In this document: positions 42,201 through 48,800 of the stretch, piece after piece | Layout: each line of letters begins with the position of its first letter | Numbering within the stretch: the first letter of the stretch is position 1 | From: Yponomeuta sedellus | Taxonomy: Eukaryota; Arthropoda; Insecta; Lepidoptera; Yponomeutidae | NCBI GenBank assembly: GCA_934045075.1 | Contig: OW203750.1 | Coordinates: 10,024,729-10,088,728 of the forward strand | Direction of reading: 5' to 3' | DNA: 64,000 nucleotides | Translations under genes and position numbers: made by a program | Notes under the pieces: model-generated | Told to the model about the DNA's origin: nothing | What the model saw: the letters and a program-made list of their open reading frames with translations, nothing else | Database searches by the model: none

Positions 42201-43722
42201 GTTAGTTGGACCTGAGATTTCCGCACTTAGCCTCATAGTTGGGCCATTGTACGTAGCAAGCGCTGAGGTACGCTAACACCTCAGACACTAGGGTTTCCTT
42301 GCGATGTTTTCCTTCACCGTCAGCGAGTAGTATTGCTACTATAATTTCACAAATGTACGTATAACTTAGAAAACAAAGTCATTGGTACATGCCGGGGTTC
42401 GAACTCACGACCTCCCGATTGAGAAGCCGGCGTTCTACACCGCTCCGCTACCACCACTCTAAAAGGTGATGGGTAAGGATCTTACGAAGCGCTCGTGGCC
42501 CAGCCGAACCGAGTGATCGGAATCCGGAATCAAACACTTTAATTGAGCAACAGGCGCGGTCAGATGCATCATTAGTGATAGTCCCGTGCCTACCGGTATG
42601 TAGTGGCATTTTTTCCGAGCCCTTCCGTGCTTCGCAAGGCACAGTTTTTATGTAATGGCAGTCGTTAAGCCATGTCTGGGGACTTGGCCCCCGTGGTGGA
42701 GTGTGACCTAACCTTCCTGCGATGCAGGAAGAGACCCGTGCCCCAGCAGTGGGGACATAGAAGGGTTGATATTGTAAGGGTCTCACAGATATAACTTTTT
42801 TCTAATTATTATCATTCTTAATGTAATGCTTCTAACCCCAACAACACTGAAACGCTACTTCTGTTACCAGAATGGATAAAATACGATGTAATAAATTAAT
42901 TCTCGCAATTAAGTAATTAGGCCTCGGTGGCGCAGTGGGTTGGCACGCTGACTGTTAAACCGAAGGTCTCGGGTTCGATCCCCGGCCGGGTCAAACTAGG
43001 AAACGAACTTTTCTAGTTTGTCTCGGGTCTTGGATGTTATCTATGTATTTATTGTATTAAATCTATCGTCGAGTTGGCACCTATAATACAAGTCATTTAG
43101 TTGTACTTAGTATAGGGCTAACGAGATCTGTGTAATATATCATAGGTATTTATTATTAATTATAGTTAGAATAGTAGCATTAGCAAAAGAATCGAATAAA
43201 CGAAATAAAATTTATTGATTTTATCTCATCAATCACATATGCGACTGAAAATGGATTGTTTCTCATCATTAGACAATAATGGTTAGACGTATGAAACTAG
43301 ATGTAACATTATATTATTACAGATGTCGTCAAGTGTGAAACTGACCAATATCATATGTATTTTTGTTGGATTCAGTGATTCCAACTCTGTTCAAATTCTC
43401 TGTATTCAGTAATACAGAGAATAGTGTAAAGAGGTTCGAAATTTCACTGATGCCGTGAGTCGCCCATTTGCTCAATTGGTAGAGCGCTGGCACGGATAGC
43501 CAGAGGTTGCGGGTTCGAATCCCGGCATGGGTGAAATTTTTAGCCTCTAAATAGGTTTTTAAATTTGTTCCTTAGCACGGGTTAGTGCATTAAAAATGAA
43601 AATAGTATATTCAGTGATTATTAGGACAGTCTCTTGTTACAGATCCTCCTCTGCTGGTGCTCTCTCCGCCGCCTATTTACGTGATTTCCTGCGACCACAG
43701 CGGTCAAGCAAACACATGCTGA
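33130..43722 (+). CDS. PDZ-RING finger protein, complete (8 coding exons, 443 aa)
   Basis: Exons 33130-33204, 35554-35727, 36931-37029, 38866-39010, 40859-40950, 41034-41629, 42014-42084 and 43643-43722 sum to 1332 bases, and every phase agrees. Residues about 20-107 form a PDZ domain with carboxylate-binding loop GLGF at 35-38. Residues 143-176 form a C3HC4 RING: Cys143-x2-Cys146-x9-Cys156-x3-His160-x2-Cys163-x2-Cys166-x6-Cys173-x2-Cys176, split by an intron after residue 164. The part after the RING ('SPYAKNLVAEQVFEAIATEY') recalls SIAH-type RING proteins. The rest is Ser/Asn-rich and probably disordered. RING proteins recruit E2 enzymes for ubiquitin transfer; the PDZ would bind target C-termini. 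This role is inferred. All introns are GT-AG and full of MITEs and SINEs. I do not know the gene's established name. Confidence 0.9.
33310..33560 (+). repeat. Dispersed repeat shared with 62583-62850
   Basis: 'aacaattgtacaatgagtgg', 'accagcatcgctta' and 'cagtttaacttgaaatgcac' recur in the same order at 62583-62850 with small indels. Non-coding; family unknown. Confidence 0.75.
33660..33835 (-). repeat. Dispersed repeat, reverse copy of the 235-495 family
   Basis: The reverse strand runs from 'agctgaccccgcgaacttcg' to 'cgagatttgcgcttaccaac'. A forward copy lies 440 bp away at 34275-34475. Confidence 0.75.
33918..34140. repeat. Cluster of three hairpins
   Basis: Three adjacent inverted repeats: 'gctatttaaggcgta' with its exact complement, 'atagatataatgt' with a near complement, and 'gatttttgtcac' ... 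'gtgacaaaaatc' around a 'ttaagtcac' palindrome. They lie in intron 1 of the PDZ-RING gene and are probably nested foldback repeats. Confidence 0.7.
34490..34760 (+). mobile_element. Diverged core-family SINE
   Basis: 'gtagaacgccggcctcacat', 'caataccactcactgg' and 'ggtggaggaagatatcgtg' align to the copy at 2665 with many changes, so it is an older insertion. Confidence 0.65.
34911..35246. mobile_element. Foldback tRNA-SINE unit, 12-bp TSD
   Basis: An antisense tRNA-like head (34930-35020) and its long extension are followed by an inverted end motif and the sense tail 'agcacgggttagtgcatt'. It is flanked by atatctaaatat at 34899-34910 and 35247-35258. It is the clearest full-length example of the inverted unit (336 bp). 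It lies in intron 1 of the PDZ-RING gene. Confidence 0.85.
35554..35727 (+). CDS. PDZ-RING exon 2: PDZ core
   Basis: 58 codons, phase 0, between 'attatttcag' and gtaagg. It encodes 'GLGFRLTRTLWDPYPWVREV' and 'ARADSAGLKTGDCLLQADGK', i.e. the binding loop, the 'v.PGs.A..aGL..GD.ll.v(d/n)G' core. Confidence 0.93.
35760..36065 (-). repeat. Dispersed repeat, reverse copy
   Basis: Same family as 20850-21225, including 'cgctcgtggccaagtcaaac' and, at the far end, the complement of the 'actgctggggcacgggtctc' segment. It begins 33 bp after exon 2 of the PDZ-RING gene. Confidence 0.8.
36280..36715 (+). repeat. LINE 3' tail followed by a dispersed-repeat copy
   Basis: At 36280-36405 there is the 'acaataaagaatattcta' LINE end with an atct run. 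At 36455-36715 there is a forward copy of the 20850-21225 family, lacking the first 50 bp. Confidence 0.7.
36931..37029 (+). CDS. PDZ-RING exon 3: end of PDZ
   Basis: 33 codons, phase 0, between 'ttgtcctcag' and gtacgt. 'GQVAGLIRGDGASRGVSLLV' supplies the second PDZ helix and last strand. Confidence 0.9.
37398..37626. mobile_element. MITE with perfect 63-bp arms
   Basis: 37398-37460 and 37564-37626 are exact inverted copies (e.g. 'cccacaagcaccatgcggtt'), around a 103-bp loop rich in cac. It lies in intron 3 of the PDZ-RING gene. Exact identity of the arms suggests a young insertion. No target duplication was read. Confidence 0.85.
38416..38626. repeat. Microsatellite (cata)n, about 52 copies
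   Basis: An uninterrupted array at the 3' end of the minus-strand LINE fragment 38628-38790. Related LINE copies end in 'gtatgtatg', so the array probably grew from the element's tail. Confidence 0.93.
38628..38790 (-). pseudogene. LINE post-RT fragment, reverse
   Basis: The minus strand encodes 'MLRWFGHVERMKEERLTKQM' and 'GKGRPRRTYIDQRGDD', nearly the same as in 4207-4915. It ends in the tatg microsatellite and lies 75 bp upstream of exon 4 of the PDZ-RING gene. Confidence 0.8.
38866..39010 (+). CDS. PDZ-RING exon 4: first six RING ligands minus one
   Basis: It follows 'ggtcctcccgtag' and ends at gtaaca, 48 codons plus one base. It is GC-rich and encodes Arg/Gly-rich linker, then 'LACCVCAATATRALSCARSH' and 'LYCE', supplying five of the eight zinc ligands. 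Confidence 0.85.
39250..39375 (+). mobile_element. LINE 3' end
   Basis: 'gttgtctggaaggaattgct', 'gccgccaattgtactttgta' and 'gtgtacaataaagaatattc' form a Jockey-group 3' terminus, better preserved than the copy at 29025. Confidence 0.8.
39376..40560. other. Intron 4 of PDZ-RING gene, mostly unassigned
   Basis: It holds a LINE tail piece at 39700-39750 ('cctcacgcctctaacccaga', reverse) and a SINE core piece at 40480-40530 ('cgatgttttccttcacagt', reverse). No exon is recognised. Confidence 0.55.
40561..40805. mobile_element. MITE with perfect 47-bp arms
   Basis: 40561-40607 and 40759-40805 are exact inverted copies beginning 'agtctatttattcttacttg'. The loop is 151 bp, without coding sequence. 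It ends 53 bp before exon 5, so it could influence branch-point use. Confidence 0.85.
40859..40950 (+). CDS. PDZ-RING exon 5: rest of RING
   Basis: It follows 'ttttttgttttag' and ends at gtaact. It completes an Ala codon and gives 'CWSRLQRCALCREVLPPKD', the last three zinc ligands. A MITE ends 53 bp upstream. Confidence 0.9.
41034..41629 (+). CDS. PDZ-RING exon 6: long Ser/Asn-rich region
   Basis: It follows 'catactttcag'. It has 198 codons plus two bases and ends at donor gtaact. If unspliced, the frame would stop four bases later (TAA at 41631), so an isoform ending 'LGGQW' is possible. It contains 'KKTVQFNEKFSPSYASDPN' and a Cys/Ser-rich patch. Confidence 0.88.
42014..42084 (+). CDS. PDZ-RING exon 7
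   Basis: It follows 'ctttcattgcag'. It completes a Cys codon and reads 'HNNEHHTGSLDDLKNNSTCS' to donor gtgtgt. The donor is weaker than its neighbours; the phase match with exon 8 supports it. Confidence 0.75.
42199..42461 (-). mobile_element. Core-family SINE, 13-bp TSD
   Basis: A reverse copy of the 2665-2936 family, flanked by aaaggtgatgggt at 42186-42198 and 42462-42474. It lies in intron 7 of the PDZ-RING gene. Confidence 0.9.
42480..42775 (-). repeat. Dispersed repeat, reverse copy
   Basis: Same family as 20850-21225, with an internal deletion between 'aagccatgtctggg' and 'gacttggcccccgt'. Confidence 0.75.
42920..43150 (+). mobile_element. tRNA-derived SINE (third family), full length
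   Basis: The head 'gcctcggtggcgcagtgggt' has T-arm 'gtctcgggttcgatccccgg'. The body 'gtctcgggtcttggatgtta' runs to 'gctaacgagatctgtgtaat'. It is the best preserved copy in the window. Confidence 0.85.
43411..43608 (+). mobile_element. tRNA-SINE, single sense copy, short TSD
   Basis: Begins 'aatacagagaatagtgtaaa', tRNA-like head at about 43458-43535, ends 'gttagtgcattaaaaatgaa'. An 8-bp repeat, tattcagt, flanks it. It ends 35 bp upstream of exon 8 of the PDZ-RING gene. Confidence 0.8.
43643..43722 (+). CDS. PDZ-RING exon 8: C-terminus
   Basis: It follows 'cagtctcttgttacag' and reads 'PPLLVLSPPPIYVISCDHSG' to TGA at 43720-43722. An AATAAA polyadenylation signal lies about 130 bp downstream, near 43855. 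Confidence 0.8.
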
Positions 43723-43944
43723 AAAAACTAGGTATAACATGTTGATATGTATACAATGAAGCTTTATGTACTACCATTGATTTTTAAGTAGACATTTTAA
43801 GTACTTTTAAGTATGTAGGTACTTAAAATTCAATAGTACTACATAAGAAGAAAGAATAAATATACGAGAGGAGACATTTGAGCCCCTTTTGAGATTCTGT
43901 AGATGAAATTTGGATTTTTTAAATTATATTTCACTTTTGTATAC

Positions 43945-44200
43945 TGGCTGTGTGGTGTCGGCCTAGAGAATAGCACCAACCCAAATTCTTCCCGCGGGTG
44001 TCGTAAAAGGCGACTAAGGGATACAAACCGGGGGGTGGGCGGCAGCGCCCCCTGCAGTACAATTCCACCAAACTGCGATCCCCAACCCGCATGCCTAGCG
44101 TGGGGATTATGGGCATTACCCCCCAATGATGGCACAACCTTGCGCTCATTAGGGGAGGGCCATGTCCAGCAGTGGACTAATAAAGCCTGAAGAAGAAGAA
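43945..44200 (+). mobile_element. RTE-type LINE 3' end, best copy
   Basis: 'ggcctagagaatagcaccaa', 'cttcccgcgggtgtcgtaaa', 'gcggcagcgccccctgcagt', 'catgtccagcagtggactaa' and a gaa tail. It serves as reference for the fragments elsewhere. The last 100 bp of the family are a frequent insertion in lepidopteran genomes. Confidence 0.8.
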
Positions 44201-44453
44201 GATACTGACAAGATAGGCATTAAATTATCTCGTCATTAGTGAATAACTTCTGCGACAAAGCACGTTTGGAATACTTCGTCTGCTTGGTAGGTACCTCATT
44301 GAATTATTATTGAAACGAATGCACGTAAAATTGATGAAAACGCGAAAATCTTGTAGCAATCTTTTAATCTGTCTTTTTCTAGTTTTGCAATGACAATGTC
44401 CTATTTTTAAAAAGTAGACATAATAATATAAAACGCTATCAAAAAGTAAAATA

Positions 44454-45744
44454 AGGTACATGAGGGTATTAAGGCCTAGCTAAGGGAAATTTGTCATAAA
44501 ATAAATACATTTAATGTAATCAACTACATTTATTAGGTAATCAGTCGGTCAATTAAGCAACTACAAAATTAAAACAAAAAATAGCAATTTCTGCATAAAA
44601 CTTAGATAAAATTAAACATTTTTTAAAACACTCTCAATATGCCTTATTAAAATTAGGTAGGGTAATAAAGCCTACTGCTTAAACTTCTTAGATAATTAAC
44701 TTAAATCACATAAATTGGTACTTGAGATCAATTATCATTCAGTCAAAGGTATAACAGTACTACAGCAGTCTAAGGATTACATTATTAGCCTCGTCTAACA
44801 TCCACCAGGGCACACGAAGTCATCAGAATCATCCACTGTCAATCCGACACACTCCTCATGATACCACTTGAAGCATTTAGAGCACTGCCTCATGTCATTG
44901 TTATGGTTTTCTTCACAGGCATGACAGTACCAACCCTCTTGAGTACCTATCTGCAGCGTCCTTGGTTCTAGTAGATCCGCGAGATGACTTTCTTTTATTT
45001 GCTTTTTCAGTTTTTTTTTTTATTTTTGAATTTTCTGAGTCCCCTCTCTTTCTCTTGTTTTGTTTCTTCTTCTGTAATGTATTTTTATTCCCTGCATTTT
45101 TTTCTTACCTTCGTTTTATTTCTGTTGTATTTGTGACCACAATGCTCGCTTAGGAGGCATTGTGATCGTAAGAACTGCAAACAAATACAAGTATAATAAA
45201 GCCTACTGCACATTTTTTTCAATATCCGTAATAATTTATTATCCGTAGGTTAGGTATATACGACAAACAAACGAAATAAAATTTACTTAAAAAAGAACTC
45301 GCAATAGGTATGAATAAAACCCAGAAGTATAATAAGGCCTACTACAAAATTTTAGAGGCCTTATTACCCATGGACTAAGTATTTATGGAAAACGAAATAA
45401 ATACAATTTGAACTGTATCACGTTAATTAATAAGTCAATATGGGACAAGCGTAAGTTAACACTAATACAGAAAGTAATTGCAAGTAGAAAAGCATAATAA
45501 TATAGTAAATACATACCTTTTACCGGAGCCAATATTTATAAAATCGTGACGTGCACCTACTCACGACCACGTTTAACTTGCCACTGACGGGAGGGGGTGA
45601 GGTATCAGCGTTTGCCGCCGTGTGGCGCTTTGTACTTATTATATGCATGTGTGAGTGCGACCTTGAGCGCAAAATCGTATTATAAACAAGATTTTTGAAG
45701 TTTAGGCCTTATTAGCCGACAGGCCTTAATACCCTCATGTACCT
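44454..45744. mobile_element. Pogo-like (Tc1/mariner superfamily) element in the LTR, 1291 bp
   Basis: Perfect 24-bp inverted ends (44454-44477 and 45721-45744, starting 'aggtacatgagggtattaag') are flanked by TA on both sides. The site without the insert survives in the 5' LTR, so the boundaries are exact. Inside, a minus-strand frame encodes a PHD finger, a domain found at the C-terminus of some insect pogo-type transposases. No DDE or helix-turn-helix region is left, so this is an internally deleted copy dependent on a full transposase elsewhere. Confidence 0.88.
44795..45020 (-). pseudogene. PHD finger remnant of pogo-like transposase
   Basis: The minus-strand frame ends at TAG 44795-44797. 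It reads '...TQEGWYCHACEENHNND', then 'CSKCFKWYHEECVGL' and a final '...FVCPGGC'. Spacing is Cys-x2-Cys-x10-Cys-x2-Cys-x4-His-x2-Cys-x12-Cys-x3-Cys, a C4HC3 PHD finger except for the x3 at the end. Upstream, an A-run near 45011-45021 puts a stop in this frame, and a Lys-rich stretch continues in the neighbouring frame, suggesting a slip in the A-run. PHD fingers commonly read histone H3 tails; whether it aids target choice is speculative. Confidence 0.7.
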
Positions 45745-45804
45745 TACTTAAAAAAGGTTGATTGGCCGGTCGGCAACATGGCCCCAAGCGGTGTGGAACA
45801 CCAA

Positions 45805-48800
45805 TTAACAGCTTAGTGGTAGCAGCTTGCGGACCGGTCGACGCAACACACCCCCTTTAGTCGCAACATTCACTACGCGGACAACATTGTCTTTACCCGG
45901 AAATAACTCGGTGACTCGTCCAATAGGCCAGCAGTTTCTCGGTAGATTGCCGTCCGCAACTAGCACCACATCACCCGATTTTAACTCTTTGTGAGGTGTA
46001 ACCGATTTTCGTGGTATAAGGAGCGGCAAGTATTCTTTAGTCCACCGTTGCCAAAAATGTTCTGCAAGTCTTTGGGCCTTTCTCCAGTCTGCGCGTCGTG
46101 ATAGATCGGCTTCGTTGAATTCTCGAAGACTGTGGTCATGACTCGAGGTGCCGATCAGGAAGTTGAAGGGCGTCAGTGCTTGTTGACTGTCCTCGCCCAC
46201 AGACACGTGGGTCAGTGGTCGGGAATTCACCATGGCTTCTACTTCTACAAGCAATGTGTGCAGGACTTCTACTCGGGGCGATCTATCTTTTAGAGTGGTT
46301 TTGAGTGCAGTTTTTACGCTACGTATCAGACGCTCCCAACAGCCACCCATAAAAGGGGCCGAAGGTGGGATAAACTTCCAACTTATTCCTCTATTTGTCG
46401 AGAAGTCGTACAGCTCGTGTAGAATATTCGAAGCGCCAACAAAGGTTGTTCCGTTATCTGAGTAGATGCATGTGGGGCACCCACGTCTTGATATGAATCG
46501 TCGTAGAGCCAACAAGGCTGAGTGTGTTGATAGCGATTCCACTACTTCGATGTGAATAGCTCTGACCGTCAGGCAGGTGAATAAAGCTACCCAGTGCTTC
46601 ATGGGTCGTCGTCCTGATGTGACGTTCAAAGGACCAAAATAGTCGACACCGACGTAAGTGAAAGGACGAACGTGATGAGCCATCCTGGCTTCAGGTAAAT
46701 CTCCGATCGGCGGCACCTGTGGCTTAGCCTTCATATTCCGGCAGTGCTGACAGTGTGACGCCACACTTCTCACAGATGGTCTCACCCCAAGGATGTAGAA
46801 ACGTTGCCGTAATTCGTTCACCACGAGTTCGTTGTTGCTGTGGGCAAACTTGACGTGGTAGGAGTCGATTAGTAGGCGAGTGAGCGGGTGCTTTCCATCA
46901 AGAACAACTGGCTGTGAATCAATGGCAGTGGACGCTCCCGTGCGGCCTGATAACCGTAATAGCCTATCATTTCCTATTATTAACGACAAGTTTTTAAGTC
47001 TACTCTCTTTAGAAACGGGGCGTGCAGCGTCAATCGCGAGATATTCGTCTTTGAAAGAATCTAATTGTATATGCAAAAAGGCATGACGTTCTGCCGATGA
47101 GATAAAAGCGACGTCTAAAATTGCTAAACCACATTGCGGAAATTTTGAGTCTTGAGACGAATGCCGAAATTTCGCGGCACACTGGTGCGCTCGCGCGGTA
47201 GCTCGAATAAACCGTAACCACACACTAAAGCGGGTGTAGTCAGCTATCACGGGTGATGGTAAGTCACGTGACTGAGTCAATGTCAAACCCACCAAGGCTT
47301 TGTTGGTTCTGCATTCTTCAGAAGTTGGTGTGTTGACAGTTGTAAGTTCACAGGGCCATTCGGCTGGTGATTGATGCAAGAATGATGGCCCGGTAAACCA
47401 TCGAGAATTTATGGTAAATTCATCTTTAAATCTGGTCGCGTCGTCCGCAACATTCAAAGATGAAGGTACATACTTCCAATCGGAAACATTGGTGATCTCG
47501 CAAATTTCACAAACTCTATGAGCAACAAAGGTTCTAAACGTGCCTGGGTCAGATCGTAGCCATTTGAGTACCGTTTGTGAGTCTGACCAGAAAAAGACCC
47601 TTTCTGGCTTTCGTTTGTGAGATTCGACAATAAATACAGATAAGCGAGCAGCTATAAGAGCCGCCTGAAGCTCCAGCCTAGGTATAGTCGTAGGCTTCAA
47701 AGGAGCAACGCGGGCTTTACCGCTGATCAACGAGACTTGTATTTTTCCGTTTGGACACATAAAGCGCCAGTAAGCAACGCAACTGTACGCTTGCTCGCTC
47801 GCGTCCGCAAAAACATGTAATTGCACTGAACTTATAGGATCGTTTACAGTGACATAACAACGAGGTACACAATTGTTCAAAATTTTGAGCAAGCTTGTGA
47901 ACCAGTCTCTCCACTTGTCTATGAATTGTTTTGGTAATAATTCATCCCAAGATGTAGCAAGTTTCCAAGTTTTTTGGAATAGGACACGACCTTTTATAAC
48001 TGCGGGAGTAAGTAGACCTAAAGGGTCGTAAATTTTCATAAGGTTGGAAAGGACAACGCGTTTTGTTAATTTCTCTGGTATTTTATCTAGTTCAATATGT
48101 GGAAAGGACAGTGTGTCGTTAGCAATGTCCCAGGAAACTCCTAAGACGCGTGTCGAAGTTCGCGAGTCTGGGCCTACCTTTACCGTCGTGGCCCGAACAG
48201 CGCAAAGATCGGGAGGTAGTCTAGTCAGCGCTTTTGCAGAATTTGACACCCAAGACCTCATTTCAAATTTGGCTGAGCCTAAGACCGATACGATATCTAA
48301 GGACAAAAGTGCGGCTTCTTCTTCATTGTCGCAACTACCTAAGTAATCGTCCATGTACGTGTCACGAATAATAGCCGCTGCAGCTTTTGGGTGCGATCTC
48401 TGATGTTCGGTAGCGATTTTATTTTTAAGGTACAAGGCCGTAAATGGACTACACACTGTACCGAACATCATAGATGACATGCGATATTCCTGGATAGGTT
48501 GTTTAGGATCGTCGCGCCATAAAAAGCGCTGAGCGTCACGGTCTTCTGGTCTGATTTTAATTTGTGGAAACATTTCCCGTATATCAGCCGAAAGAGCTAT
48601 ACGGCCTTCTCTGAATCGCATCAAAATGGCTATCAAGGATTGGAGAAGGTCGGGCCCGGGCAGTAAAAGGGAATTTAGGCTTACACCTTCGCACTTAGCG
48701 GCGGCATCACAAACAATTCTAAGTTTCTTCTTTTGTGGATGTACCACACCAAAATGCGGTAAATACCATGAGATACCGGAAGGAGTGGCAGTGCACAATT

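Larger units (their letters stand above)
44311..45778 (-). repeat. BEL/Pao 3' LTR, split by a nested transposon
   Basis: LTR bases are 44311-44453 and 45747-45778, plus one copy of the duplicated TA. The insert is present only in this LTR, so it arrived after the retrotransposon had integrated. Confidence 0.93.
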
